Origin: Atherix ibis
Taxonomy: Eukaryota; Arthropoda; Insecta; Diptera; Athericidae
Direction of reading: 5' to 3'
Assembly (NCBI GenBank): GCA_958298945.1
Contig: OY282606.1
Location: forward strand, 88,915,696-88,979,695
Length of the DNA: 64,000 nucleotides
Positions 26,619 through 39,065 of the stretch are shown piece by piece (position 1 is the first letter of the stretch; each line of letters starts with the position of its first letter). The notes under the pieces were generated by a model. That model had not been told where the DNA came from and did not search any database. It saw only the letters and a program-made list of their open reading frames with translations. Both the position numbers and the translations under genes were made by a program.

Positions 26619-26651
26619 CCAAAAAGTTTGAAGTAAAATTTTCTCCAACAT
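26619..26651 (-). CDS. Predicted first coding exon of the EB-module gene
   Basis: On the minus strand ATG at 26651-26649 is followed by 11 codons (MLEKILLQTFW) and then a consensus donor GTAAGT at 26618-26613. The exon ends in phase 0, exactly what the acceptor at 6983 requires. Spliced together they give a textbook signal peptide, MLEKILLQTFWISILMIF and onward, directly before the first cysteine module. The intron would be about 19.6 kb and carry several transposons. This join is inferred from frame, splice sites and the resulting signal peptide. A closer initiator exon cannot be excluded. Confidence 0.5.
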
Positions 26652-28615
26652 GCTTTATAATATTTTTATTTATGTTCAATTATAAGGCAATTTTTCCAGT
26701 TTATTAAATTAAATAATAAGTTTTTTTTTTTATAATTTTTTTCTTTCTATTCAAATTTAGTTTCTATCGTTTATCTAAATAAAAAATAAAAAAAAATCAC
26801 ATTTTTTTTATTACTTTGTTATTATTTATGTTATTATGATTATTTTTACTATTATTTTTTAGTATAATCAAAACAGAAATATTTGTGTGAAAAAAAAAAT
26901 ATTATTATAGAAAATACACAATAAATGAATGAATTTCTTTATTTTTTTTGATATACAATCTCATTTATAAAAGAGAGTAGGTATTATTCAACAAACAAAT
27001 AAATAATTGATTCTAGATCAATAATAAAAGCTAAATAAAATTATGAAATGTTTTTTTTTAAGTATATCCCATATTATGTAGATTATACAGAGAGAGAGAT
27101 AGAGAGAAATTTTTGTTTTGGAATAAATAAAAGTTACTCAAATAAGATATGTCCTTCTTTTAATATTGTTAACTGAATTGAGAGGTTCTCTAAAAATAGT
27201 TTTTTGAAGTATCTTTGCAAATTTATTGCAAAAAAAGAGCTTATTTATAATATAAATAATAAATAAACTTATATACAAAACTGTATATTTAAATAGAATC
27301 TATTTTAAGTATTGACTATTAGAGTAAAATATTTTTCTGAGTTTTAAAGAGAATTTTTACTAAAGATACTATCAATCGTTAATTATCATTTTATCAATTA
27401 TTATAATATTGTAGTTTAGTTTTTTTTTCATTTTAATTATTTTATAAATGCTATATTTTATTTGAATATTATTTAATTATTTCACATTTATTAGAATTAA
27501 ATAAATTAATTTTTTTAATTGATTTTTTTTCTATTAAACATTCAAATTTGTATGTGCATCGTTCTGATAGTTAAAATTTTTCAATTTAACTTAATTTTTA
27601 TTTTTAAATTGTTTCTTTTGGGTTTTTTTTGGATTTTTTTAGTTTTTTAGTTTTTTTTTTGAAACACAATTTAATTTTAAATGATTTATAGTAATTTATT
27701 TACTTGAAAAATAAAATCATAAAGATTTTTAATTAATTAGTAATATTTGGTATTTAGATGGTAGAAATATAACAAATTTAAACTTCTTTTAATTTAATTT
27801 AGTGTTTATTAATATTAATTTTTATTTTATTTTTTATAATATTTTATTTAAAAAAAAAAAGAAAAAAAAAAGATATTTTTTTTTTGAATTTTTTTTTTTA
27901 AATACAAACACTTGCTAATAATATAATAGAATCACAACCATCAATTATATTGAGGATGCACGTTCGTTCGTAGCGATGGTTAGAAATGAACTGAAGAGTC
28001 CAAAACCTTGATCTGACTTAAGAACTTATAGCACAGTTGGTTTTGAGACGTTGTTGAACCACACCACACAAAGCGTCTTCATTGACAACGAAGAATAAAA
28101 AGAAGAAGTTGAAAAAGAAGAAGAAGTTAATGCACGGATATTTTTAAAGTATTCTTTGGCCAGTGTTGTTTGGTGGTGTGTCGTCTTCTCCTGGATTTTG
28201 AACGCGATACCACAAATGCGATAACTACCATACTTCCAATGGTCTTGGCCTTTTCGAATTTTATGTTTTCACATACAAGTTTTTCTAGTACTCCTAGTAC
28301 GGTAATAGTGGGACCAGACTTTGGCTTATGGAGTTAGGTAAGCCGATGATACTCTTTTATTGGTGGTGGCCTCCAACTTGGTTCCGAATCACGTTTTAAA
28401 TTGTTGGAGAAAGAACTGTCTAACACAAATACATATAAGTACACCGGCATTATGGTCATTCTAGAGTGACAACAAACAACGCTGGTAAATGGTTTAAATA
28501 TTGTAGCAAGTGAAAAGAGGTGTATATACGATAAAATGCGATTTAACTAAATATAACCAAATATTCAAGTACATATCATACAAAAAAAAAAAGAAGAAAA
28601 ATGAATAAGCCAAAC
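26652..28615. other. Upstream region of the EB-module gene
   Basis: AT-rich to about 27900, then a less AT-rich interval at 27940-28500 that would suit a promoter for the minus-strand gene. No TATA box or initiator can be assigned with confidence. Short GAA-rich tracts lie at 28080-28130. No coding frame recognised. Confidence 0.3.
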
Positions 28616-29260
28616 GCTAGAAGGTATCGATGTAGTCATCGTTGTGACCATTACTATAGGTAGCTAGCCATCGTCATACAAATCACTAAAGTCGTACTCT
28701 TTGCCAATAATACACTATGCACGCGGGGTGAAATTAATTCGCCATACATCTTCGTTCTATTCTGCATGTTTCATTTGATCTGAAAGCAAGCAGCTCCTTC
28801 GCTTGCTGTGCACCTATGAACAGTATTGTAGCGATCTCTAAGACCACCACCATTGTAGGGTATCGTTATAGCTAGCGATGAAATGTCGTGTCCATCGTTA
28901 AGCCCCAACCATTCTGGCCCATAGATGCAGTTATTGTTGTAATCATCGATGTAGTGAATATTACTTAGAACATCTACTGGATGGATGTCATTGTAACCAT
29001 CCTTTTAGCCACTGTCGTAGATATATTTTTAACTATGATAGTAGCATTGATTGAGCCCATGACTGCATAAACGTAATTGTCCTCGTGGTTGTACACATCA
29101 TTGATGCTTATATAGTAGGCCGTCTTCTGCATCATCATCTTCATTGTCTTTAGTTTCATTACCACTATCGTCCAAGTAGAGTCTATTTCATCATTATTTC
29201 CATCAACATCAAAGTTTACATCGGCATCCACAGACAGTATTATTCACAGACTGACTAGAA
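28616..29260. repeat. Degenerate trinucleotide-like low-complexity region
   Basis: Words such as GATGTAGTCATCG, GTTATTGTTGTAATCATCGATG and GTCATTGTAACCATCC recur irregularly, as expected of a decayed GAT/GTA-type simple repeat. The minus-strand frame it opens (28974-29231) is Asp/Met/Thr-biased and has no family resemblance. Related decayed tracts occur at 31770-31870. Confidence 0.4.
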
Positions 29261-32200
29261 GAGGTTAACCAGCCGTTAAGGTAGCAATAATATTTCCCGA
29301 TGACTATAAAGATCTAACTAACAGCATGACCATAGTCTCAGATTAGATTTAGGACCATACGATGACCATTAACAAGAGTCTAGTTTATATTAAATTCCAT
29401 AAGTGGCCTACAGATTCCATATTGTACCCCAACCCATTCGAAATGCAACCAACCAGCCACATTGTAGTAGCATTCAAATTGACTCTTTACTTATAAGTTT
29501 TCGAATTGCACTTGTTCTGCCGAATCGTTAATGTACAATAACTTCAAACGAATAATACCGAATGTGTGGGTATTTATATCCAAATCCAAATCCAAATCCA
29601 TTACAATAATTCCAATAGGCACAATAGGTAATAGGCGATAGATGGGCGAATGTTTAACATACAATGTTCATACTTAACTATGTTGGTATGGACGACAAGA
29701 GTACGAGTATTTTCTTAAGAATGTGGAGAAAAACTTATCAGAATAGGAATCTATCGGTATATGGGGTATAATAATAAATGCGCTGTAACCGATTCTAATA
29801 ATAGATGCATTTTATTTGATAGAATTAATGATTTAAGCTCTGACATAGTTCAAAAAATTCTCGCATCCAATGAATACGACGAACAATGCTACGCTGGGCC
29901 ATAATATTCGAAAGTGTTTCTGAGTTGATCGTTCAAATTCATGCTGGGAAATTAATGGCTTGCCCCAAAAAATTGATTCAATTTCCCTTTAATCAAATTG
30001 CTTTTCCAAGTATTAAGTTGTTTATTTCATTTTGTATATAATTTCTTAATATTTTTTTTTCTTTTTACATCTTCATTTTGGCTAATTTTACAGAATTCGA
30101 ATTTGATCATCATCACATCAAGAAGAGACTGACTGACTCTCCTACCTTTAAGAGTAAATAACTCGATGATTTTTAGAAATACCAAATGAAAAAGAACATT
30201 TTAACGAAAAATGCAATCAAATCAAATAAACATGATTGGTAACAATATAAGAGAATGGATAAGACTTTCAAATTTTTGTACTAAAAACTAATTTAGAATA
30301 AGAAATAACACGCAAATTGAGGTTTTCATTAAACATGCACGAATATATTTTTTTTTTATATCAAATTTAAGTAAACTTTTTCATTGGTCGCCAAAAAAAA
30401 AAGGGGAATAAACTTTTAATGTATAATATTATTCAAAATTATATTTATATTATATATAATTTATAATTAATAATAAATTTCCAAAATAAATTTAATAAAA
30501 ATATCATTTTAAAACTAGTTACATTTTTAAGATTGAGAATATCCACAAAGATAAAATTTCAAATTTGATGAAATAAAAAAAATATCAATATTCGATTAGA
30601 AGAAATATATTTAATGAGTTAAAAAAAAAACAAATTTAATATTCAATATTTTATAATTGACCTGGTTTATAAAATTATTTATTCTTTAAACTTTTCTATG
30701 ATTTAGAAAAAGAAATTTACTGAATAACTACTTAGAAAATTATTATTAAGGTGATGATGATAGTACATATATTCTCTTTTGATGCTATGAAAATATTTGG
30801 GTCTAAACGAAGGTGAAAGTAAAATTAGACGAAAAGAAAACTATTTGCCAATAAATAATGATAATCATTTTAATAGTAACATAATCAGAATGAAAACTAG
30901 AAAATTGGAAAATGCATATGGAAGTACGAGTTACTCGTACTTATTTTACTAAAAATGTTCGTATTTATTTGGTTTTTATATGTGATTCGATTCTTTTGTC
31001 GGTTTTCTGATTGATTACCAACAACTTAAGTGTTGAGGCAACGTTATTGTTCGATTTTATTCACATCGGCCTGAATTCGTCTTTAATGAATCTAATTTTC
31101 ATTTTTCTGGCTATCTGCCGTACAGTTGCCGCAAATGTTTTTGATTCATAGACATAAGTATAGAAATACCGCTTACAGAAAGGTTTTAAGACATTTTCAA
31201 TAGTTAGTTGTAGCCTTGAAGAGCACATACGATTGTCTATGCTATGGTGGAGAAATTTCTTCTATTGGCCCTAGTTCTCGCATAAGAAATTTGCAGACAT
31301 TTGAATTGATGTGACCCACATAAAGAAATTAATGCGGAAGTTCTCGGTATGGGTTTTTCAGGTAAATATTTGAACTTTAGCATTGCGCTAGTACTGGCGC
31401 AGCAACAGCTATTACGAACATCGAGAAAGCTATTCGTAACGTAGATTTAAAAAAAAAAAAGAACAGGCAAATTTATTTATTTGCCTAACTGATTTTGAAT
31501 AAAGTGCATTCATTCTATGTCGATTTGCGATGCAGATCTATTGCTAGCTATGTGTCCACAATTTAGGACGAACTGCTTATCCTAGAAGAAGTTAATGTAT
31601 ATATTATATCCCCAATGTACCATACATATGGTACTTCTACTTTAGCTAACTGAACATGACCCTTGTAGCACCTGCTGATTGAGCAATTAAAGTATATTCA
31701 ATTGAATGGAATTGTAAGCCGTTTCTTGTCTTCTGTCGACATTAGATTAAGGTTAGGCTTAGAATGGTGTCAGGTTTGTTGCCAATGCCAATGCCATTCG
31801 CTATGCTGATATCAATAGCAATGTCAGAGACTATGACAGTGGTAGAAATAATGACAGTAGGTAGCTATGCTCAAACATGGTAATGGATCCGTTTTCTAAA
31901 TAAGACTAAACTCTTATTGATAATGGCTACTATAGTAACTGAAATATATTTTACAATTGCATCGAATAAAATGTTAATATGTCGATTTTTCCTATTTTTT
32001 TTTTATCAATCAACGCTACCATTATACTATGACTAAACGTAAGATTAAACTACATACTATATATATTTGGAATAAAAAAAGATCCTTTGAATTTGAAAAT
32101 TTACTAGCTATTATTGTTACTTTTTTTAAAAAAATTTATTTCAAAAATACCTATTCAAATTTAATATACTGTATTTATTTTTAAAAAAATAATAATAATT

Positions 32201-34172
32201 AATGATTATTATTTGAGAAAGTAAATTTAATTTTATTATCAAAAATGCTCTAAGAGCTAAACTTAACAAAAAGGAGGAAGATCATTGGTACAAAATATCT
32301 TTTTAACTTTTTGCTAATGAATTTTATAATATTAATATGATTGATTTTGATTTGAATTGAAAAATTTACATATTATTAGAAATTTAATTTATTTTATTTC
32401 TATACGATAGAAAATTATTTTTAATCCAAAAAATTCCTAAAGTTTATTAACAAGATTTTTATTAGAAAAAACATCTTTTTATAATTTATAGCAATCTAAA
32501 AAACATTGAATTCTATTTATGATAAATATATAGTATTTAAATATGGAATAAACGGTTTTTCCATCAAATTAAGTATTTTATTGACATTTTTCAGTTCTTT
32601 TAGCGTCCATTTTTCGTGTGGAAAATAATCTTGAAAAGAAATTTTTTTTAAAATTATCACATATAGATGTCGCATAAATCTATTAATGGAAATTGGTATA
32701 ACTTTAATTGTTTTCGGTAGTTGGAAATTTTTCTGTTAGAGTTCGCTCTCGAATTTTTGTCCAATTGGAGAATTTCTCTGGTTCATAAATTGGATTTATT
32801 CTCCGAAACAAATAACGATATGAGAGCGCAGGTCTGTTTTGAGTGACATTTCTGTTGCTACATCAGATGTGATTGGTTTGATCGAAATTGCCGGCCACAC
32901 AGAGAGAGGGCTTTCAAAATAATTAAATAAAAATAAATTATTTAATTAATAACTGAGAAAAGTCCATAATACGAATAGTTAAATAAAATTGATTTTACGA
33001 AAAAAAGAATATTAAAAAGAACAATAAAAAAGGTAAGTCGCAATAAAAAAAGAAAACGCGATTGTATTTGGGGTGGTGTTTGGGTCTTTAAATTGATTTT
33101 ATGGTTGGTTAAGGTATCATAACACATAAAAATATTTAAAAACCATTATTTTTGATAGAATATGTTAATGTACATTTTGTATAAATTGTTTTTTATTTTA
33201 TTTAAAAATTGATGAATTTGTGCAAAGTCAAAACCACTTGTTTCCGGTGATTGGAAAATCAAATTGAATTTTCTTTCAAATTAATTTAAATATAATTAAT
33301 ATAAAAACAATGTTTGTATATGCAAATAAAAAATAAAAAAAAATGTCTTCAACTTTTCTTTGAATAAATTAAGTAAATAATAAAATGTATTTAAAAAATA
33401 TAAAACTGATAATAGGCAATTTTGAAATGCAGTGTCACGTTGTAAAAGTTCAAAAATCACTTTTGCTTGCTGTTAATTGGCAAGTGATAGAGATAGAATT
33501 ATAAATTGTAATTATTATCAGTGAATAAAAAGAAGAGAGCACAAAAAAATAATCACTTTTTTATTACTACTAGAGTACTGAGAGCAGCTCGTAGCAATAA
33601 TTGTGCTGACAGTGTTCGATGGTCCCAAAATTATTTCATGAATTAATGTTAAAATTCGATTAGTAAACTTGTTCGAAAAATTTTCATTATTTTTCTATTT
33701 TTTATTATATACAATTTAATATGAATATTCATAAATCTGCTAATAAATATGTACAATAGAAGATTGGAATGGAAAAATTTAAATTTCCAAAAAATATTTT
33801 CATGTATAGTGAACTGTTGCGGTTGTGTTAGTAGTAGGAATAGTGAGAAACTTTCTTCGAATATAAATATAAACTTTCACTGGAAAATTGTCATTTTCTA
33901 AAAAAAAATAATAGCATAATAATAAGGTTTTCATTTTCTTATCATAAATAGTATTCATTTTTAATAGATTTCATATAAAAGACTCCAACAAACAATATTT
34001 GGTCGGTATTTCAATAATTTTTTTAATTTTATATATATATATTATTAACAGAAAATAGCAAAATAATTATATTTGATAATCGAAAGAAATAAAGTTTTTG
34101 GAGTTTTTGTTGATGAATAGGGAAAACTTATATTTGAACCATTAATTGTTTCTGAGAAGAAATAGTTTCATA
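29261..34172. other. Intergenic AT-rich DNA
   Basis: Contains a short CCAAAT-type hexamer repeat at about 29580-29600 and less AT-rich patches at 31000-31900 and 32690-32910. None of these gives a convincing coding frame, exon or RNA gene. Confidence 0.4.
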
Positions 34173-34244
34173 TCCTCGGTAGTATAGTGGTCAGTATCCC
34201 CGCCTGTCACGCGGGAGACCGGGGTTCGATTCCCCGCCGGGGAG
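34173..34244 (+). tRNA. tRNA-Asp (anticodon GUC)
   Basis: A 72-nt cloverleaf reads directly. The acceptor stem TCCTCGG pairs with CCGGGGA (one T-G pair) and has discriminator G. The D-arm contains the A box TAGTATAGTGG. The anticodon loop is CTGTCAC with GTC, and the T-arm has GGTTCGATTCC (B box). No intron and no encoded CCA, as in eukaryotes. A short T-run follows at 34250, suitable as an RNA polymerase III terminator. Confidence 0.97.
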
Positions 34245-34529
34245 GATTTATTTTTATAATTTTTTAAATGATTAATATTTTTTTTTACATTAATTTTGTT
34301 TATTTATTTTGAGTTATTTATTTATTTTGAGTTATTTTTATTATTAAAACTTAGTTAAAAATATCTTCTGTATGTACACCTGTAAAGAGCTCACAAATTG
34401 ACTAATGTCCATAACTTAGGAGGTATTCAATTTTTGCATCATGAAGAGTAAAGTTCAATTTTCATTTCATTATATTTTTTTCACAATTCAATTCTTTTGA
34501 GGTTTTGTTTTTTGATGCCTTTTTTTTCA
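34245..34529. other. Spacer after tRNA-Asp
   Basis: AT-rich. It contains a duplicated TTTATTTATTTTGAGTTATTT motif around 34299-34336. Otherwise nothing is recognised. Confidence 0.4.
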
Positions 34530-35155
34530 AAATATGCCGAGTAATGGCTATAATTCAGCCATTAATCGGCATATTTTGTTTGGTTATTAAATACTTTAGA
34601 GTTTGCGGATTGTCGTTTTAAGGAAAAGTCCAATGGCGTCAAATGAAGAAAGTTCTTGAAGCCCACTTAAGATCGTAAAATCTCAAATTTACGCAATTTG
34701 GCGCAATAAATGTAAAATTTGTCATGCTGTGTGGCTTGTGGCAACAGCTTGTGCAAACCACATAATTTCCTTGATTTATCAATCTTCAAGTGCAGGCAAA
34801 AAAAAGTCTTTTCTCATACGGGCATAAGTCTCAGAATTGAAGGTGACGGTCTCTCCTTGATTTTCAAAGAAATACGGGCTAATGACAACAGCAGACAGAA
34901 ATACACTTCTCACGAATACAATGGCTTTTCCACGATCATTTGCAGGGTTTTAGAGCTCTATATAGGTCTATTTCGCTTATAGAGATATCCACCGAACGAG
35001 AACTGAGCCCCATCTCAATTAAAAGCCTTCTCTTCTATCATAATTTTAACGCCCTGTCCAGTGACTAAACGATCCATAATACAAAATGGCCATGCTTTCC
35101 CTAATAAAAAAATGCTATTTGACAGTAGTCAAATAACAGGGTTATAACTCCCGAT
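34530..35155 (-). mobile_element. Family A Tc1/mariner remnant
   Basis: On the minus strand it reads FFENQGETVTFNSETYARM, KDFFLPALED, IMWFAQAVATSHTA and, further on, LTPLDF. These are the successive catalytic-domain blocks of a Tc1/mariner transposase (compare WFQQDGATCHTA of intact relatives). The inverted right end near 35150 reads, on the minus strand, ATAACCCTGTTATTTGAC, like the family A start at 7310. The left block GTCCAATGGCGTCAAAT is shared with the array at 61.4-62.6 kb. It is interrupted by stops and ends about 170 bp before the IDH start codon. Confidence 0.7.
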
Positions 35156-35327
35156 ATATATTTTTCACTGCGCCAAAGGGTGGAAGCGCCTGTTTCATGG
35201 AAGAGTTTAACTTACAAACATTCACTCCACGGCAACAAATTAAAATGAATTAACAAAAAAAAAATACATTTTATATGATATATTTTGAATACTGTTATTT
35301 ATTAATTGAATTTTTATATTAATTTAG

Positions 35328-36560
35328 ATGGCGGGTAAAATTAATGCTGGTCCAGTTGTGGATATTTTGGGTGATGAAATGACACGTATCATTTGGGATT
35401 TGATCAAAGAGAAGCTAATTTTACCATTTCTAAATATTGATCTACATACTTACGATCTTGGAATTGAAAATCGTGACGCTACATCCGATAAGGTAACGGT
35501 AGACTGTGCAGAAGCAGTTAAAAAGTATAACGTTGGAATTAAGTGCGCCACTATAACACCGGACGAGAAACGTGTTGAAGAGTTCAAACTAAAACAAATG
35601 TGGAAATCACCAAATGGTACTATTCGTAATATTCTGGGTGGAACAGTATTTCGGGAGGCAATTATTTGCAAGAACATTCCTCGTTTGGTTACTGGCTGGA
35701 CCAAACCGATTATTATAGGTCGTCATGCTCATGCCGATCAATATAAGGCGACGGATTTTGTTGTTCCCGAATCAGGCACGCTAACACTTACTTTCAAACC
35801 AACGAACCAAAGTGGCAAAGTAATAGAACATGTTGTCCACCAGTATAAGGGTGCTGGAGTTGCATTGGCCATGTTCAATACGGATGATTCGATAATCGAC
35901 TTTGCACACTGTTCATTTAAATTTGCTCTTTCGCGAAAATATCCACTTTATCTCAGTACAAAAAATACAATATTAAAAAAATATGATGGCCGCTTTAAGG
36001 ATATTTTCGAAAAAATATACGAAACCGAATACAAGAGTCAGTTTGAGGCTCTGAACATTTGGTATGAACATCGCTTAATCGACGATATGGTCGCGTATGC
36101 TATGAAATCTGAAGGTGGTTTCGTGTGGGCTTGCAAAAATTACGATGGTGATGTACAGTCAGACTCTGTAGCACAAGGCTACGGCTCGTTGGGAATGATG
36201 ACGTCTGTTTTGATCTGTCCCGATGGTAAAACTGTTGAATCGGAAGCTGCTCATGGTACTGTGACTCGACACTATAGAATGCACCAGCAAGGTAAAGAGA
36301 CTTCAACCAATCCGATTGCATCGATTTTCGCATGGACACGTGGCCTTTTGCATCGTGCCAAATTAGACAATAACAACGAACTGAAACGATTCGCCGAAAC
36401 ACTCGAAAAAGTTTGTGTGGACACTATTGAAGCTGGCTTTATGACGAAGGATTTGGCCATTTGCATTAAAGGCATGAGCAAAGTAGAAAGAAAAGACTAT
36501 CTAGAAACTTTCGAATTCATGAACAAATTGGCTGAGAATTTAAAATCAGCTCTAGCTTGA
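35328..36560 (+). CDS. Idh: NADP-dependent isocitrate dehydrogenase
   Basis: Oxidatively decarboxylates isocitrate to 2-oxoglutarate with NADP. The 410-residue product is full length and collinear with animal cytosolic IDH1, so residue numbers coincide: T77, S94, N96, R100, R109, R132, Y139, K212, D252, D275 and D279 of the substrate/metal site are all present. The two residues after RHA (135-136) are HA, where relatives usually have YG. There is no N-terminal presequence, and the C-terminus (SALA) is not a peroxisomal SKL-type signal, so the form encoded here should be cytosolic. The ORF has no intron. The sequence just before ATG ends ..AATTTAG, a plausible splice acceptor, so the 5' UTR (or an alternative leader peptide) may come from an upstream exon. 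The poly(A) signal is at 36699. It is convergent with the next gene. Confidence 0.96.
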   Translation: MAGKINAGPVVDILGDEMTRIIWDLIKEKLILPFLNIDLHTYDLGIENRDATSDKVTVDCAEAVKKYNVGIKCATITPDEKRVEEFKLKQMWKSPNGTIRNILGGTVFREAIICKNIPRLVTGWTKPIIIGRHAHADQYKATDFVVPESGTLTLTFKPTNQSGKVIEHVVHQYKGAGVALAMFNTDDSIIDFAHCSFKFALSRKYPLYLSTKNTILKKYDGRFKDIFEKIYETEYKSQFEALNIWYEHRLIDDMVAYAMKSEGGFVWACKNYDGDVQSDSVAQGYGSLGMMTSVLICPDGKTVESEAAHGTVTRHYRMHQQGKETSTNPIASIFAWTRGLLHRAKLDNNNELKRFAETLEKVCVDTIEAGFMTKDLAICIKGMSKVERKDYLETFEFMNKLAENLKSALA

Positions 36561-36698
36561 CTACATTGCCCTACAAGTCGCCTCTAAACATCCTATTTAC
36601 TTCAACAACAACAAAAAAACCCTACATATGATAAAAAAAACTTTTTCATTTTTCTAAAAAAAAAAAAATTATATTTGCTTACAAATGGAAGGGAATAC

Positions 36699-36704
36699 AA
36701 TAAA
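36699..36704 (+). terminator. Poly(A) signal of the IDH gene
   Basis: AATAAA lies 139 nt after the IDH stop codon and 31 bp short of the opposing gene's own AATAAA (36735-36740, minus strand). Confidence 0.7.
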
Positions 36705-36734
36705 TAATAATGAAAATACATGAATTTGTTTAAT

Positions 36735-36740
36735 TTTATT
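36735..36740 (-). terminator. Poly(A) signal overlapping a stop codon
   Basis: Reading on the minus strand, the final codons are TTC TAA followed by TAAAATT. The hexamer AATAAA overlaps the last two bases of the stop codon of the minus-strand gene 36739-37835, leaving a 3' UTR of only a few tens of bases. Confidence 0.55.
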
Positions 36741-37835
36741 AGAATTTAGCTTCATACAAATCGCCAGTTATTGTTATAAGAGCAAATGCACCTTCCACAG
36801 GATGTGGTACGTCCAAAAAAAATTCCGAAGTACGCGGATGAGTTGGATCTGTGATTGGTTTTTTTTCTGCATGCACTTTGGCAATCTCACAAATTGGAAT
36901 TAGTTTTTCAACTGGAAAATCCTGAAAAGGGCCAACTAAATTTTGATTTGACAAATAACCGATTAGCGCCATCATGTAATCGTTGCGGATTCCCTTCCAA
37001 ATAGCGCAAGCATTTTTATCAATAATGCACAGTGCTTGAATCCATTTTGCCGCACGTAAACGATCGCTCGATCTTGATAGCATGGCAGCATATGGTCGAG
37101 AAATGTACAAAAAGAAACGAAACTGTTTGTCTAGTGTCTGTACGTTCGGTGGTTAGTGAATTATTTGTAAGTGTTTTGTTTTAAATGGTAAGTAATAATA
37201 ATACGTAATCATATATATTGAAAAGAAAACACGAACCTGGGCAATTTTTTTATTTAGTTTTGTGTCACGAGAACAGTAACGATTGTGAACGGGACATGTT
37301 GATTTAATTTTTTCTGAAACGCCACTGGTTTCAATCTCGTTAAAGCGTTCGAGCTCCTCCTCCCACATCGTGTCCCGTTCCCAATCATATTGAATAAATG
37401 GCGGACGCTCGATAGTTATCAAATCGGGAAGTACGTTTATTGGCGGAGCTACACGAAATGGTCCATCTATCGTATCCATTATTAATGACATGCACAACAT
37501 CAACATGTACCTGTTCCGTTTGTCTCTCAATTTTGGTACATTGTATGCGGGCGTTGATAATTTAGCCACCCATTTTGGTACAGCTTCTTTATCGGAGCTC
37601 CGCGATAGCATAGCAACCAAATCTTGAACTAACTCACTAAATTGTAAAAATAAAAATACAATTGTAATAAGTTCTCCCCCAAAAAAAAAATCCTCCTTTT
37701 TTTCAGTCTTAAGTACCTGTAATAACGGAATTCATTATCGAGACTCTCGACAGGACGAACTTTAATGTTAGTCTCTTGATTTTTCTCGCCGGCAATTGTT
37801 GAAAAAGAAAATAATGATTGGCCTTCAGATGCCAT
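36739..37835 (-). CDS. Conserved protein with two copies of an AMLSRSSD domain
   Basis: Three exons: 37835-37717, 37636-37237 and 37137-36739 (minus strand). The two short introns (80 and 99 bp) have donors GTACTT and GTTCGT, acceptors TTTAG and GTACAG, and matching phases. The product is 305 residues, starting MASEGQSLFSFSTIAGE. It contains an internal duplication. Repeat 1 is LDNEFRYY followed by VAMLSRSSDKEAVPKWVAKL and a GPF motif. Repeat 2 is LDKQFRFF followed by AAMLSRSSDRLRAAKWIQAL and a GPF motif. Each repeat also carries RN.YM..L before GPF. There is no signal peptide or membrane segment. I do not recognise the family with certainty; it resembles a eukaryotic domain of unknown function (possibly DUF4485). 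No function is proposed. Convergent with IDH, divergent from Tpt1. Confidence 0.88.
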
Positions 37836-39065
37836 TTATCAATATTTTATTAAATATATTACATTTATATAATTTATTAATTAGAAATTTTGACAAAACT
37901 CTATAATAACGAAATTATAAATGGCGTCGAGGAAAAAAAAAACGTTTGATAATTTAATTTTCATTTTCGAAATAAAATACTTTAAATTTTTTTTTTGACA
38001 ATTTTTAATAATAGTTTTTATGTTATTAGAAAATTTGTTTGTAGGTAGAAAATGATTTTTAAAGAAAAAAATTTGTTTCAGTTCTTTTTGCATATTTATT
38101 ATGCATCGATATTTATGCGTACGGTTTTCATTTAATTTAGATAAAATCTGATTCCAAGTTAACCAGATTAGCGAGTATTTAAAAATTTCGTAACTTATAA
38201 TTTGCTTTGGATTATTTACCTAGAGTGCCTCCAAATTTGAATATTCTAAAAATGGCGTTTTAGATAAAAATAACTAATGTTCTTGTACGCTTGGTGGAAT
38301 AGTTATAAAAAATAATTTATTTGCAGAAGATTTACTTTTTTTTTATTACAAATTAGATAATAATTGAAAAATTTCACTATAAAATTTATATTCGAAAATA
38401 ATTTTAATAAAAAAAAAATACTTTACAGAAGCATTCTCAATTTAAATAGATATATAAATTTTGAACATGAAATCAAAATTTGAGAAGGCAATAAATTAAT
38501 AAAAAGGTTTTATTTCTATTTATGAATTGATAGTTAATCCATTCGAAATTTTAGTATAGCCACACTAAAGATGGTTGCGGTATTAATGTACTCAACGATT
38601 GAATTATTGTAGTTAAATTTAGTTGGTTTATAATTTTTAAGAAATTTTCTTTTTTACTAAATAATTAATTCATTGTAGTTTTATAAAGTCAAAAACAACT
38701 TTCATTCCCTATTTTATTAAAAATATCCAAGCAATCGTATACAAGAAAAAATGCCTTCGTAGAGGCGAACAGTTAGCTAAAAGTGTAAAACTGCATTACC
38801 GCGTATGTAGTACAGTTATCGTTTTAGATTTTGATTTGTATATTGAGAAGATTGGTGTGAAAAATAACTCGTATAAAGATAGAGGAGATTTACCTGCATT
38901 TGTGTTGAAGAGTTTTGTCAAAGTAAGCGCAATATTTATCTTTTGATTATAGAAGTCTTATTAAGATTATAGTCATCTTTATAAAATTAGAAGTTGTCAG
39001 AAAGTAGAATTTGTCAGGTGATCTAAGGCAAAATGCAAAAGCTAAACGGGAGTATTTAAATATTT
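37836..39065. promoter_or_regulatory. Divergent promoter region between the repeat-domain gene and Tpt1
   Basis: The two genes are transcribed away from each other, so both promoters must lie here. An ATCGATAT sequence at 38105-38112 is close to the dipteran DRE core TATCGATA, common in housekeeping promoters. TAGCCACACTAA near 38556 loosely resembles another fly core motif. The rest is AT-rich, and transcription starts cannot be placed. Confidence 0.35.

Noticed and set aside
28974..29231. Minus-strand Asp/Met-rich frame
   Set aside because: Explained by a decayed GAT/GTA-type simple repeat; no relatives recalled.
34719..34982. Forward 87-codon frame
   Set aside because: It is antisense to readable transposase blocks (FFENQGETVTF, WFAQAVATSHTA) on the minus strand.
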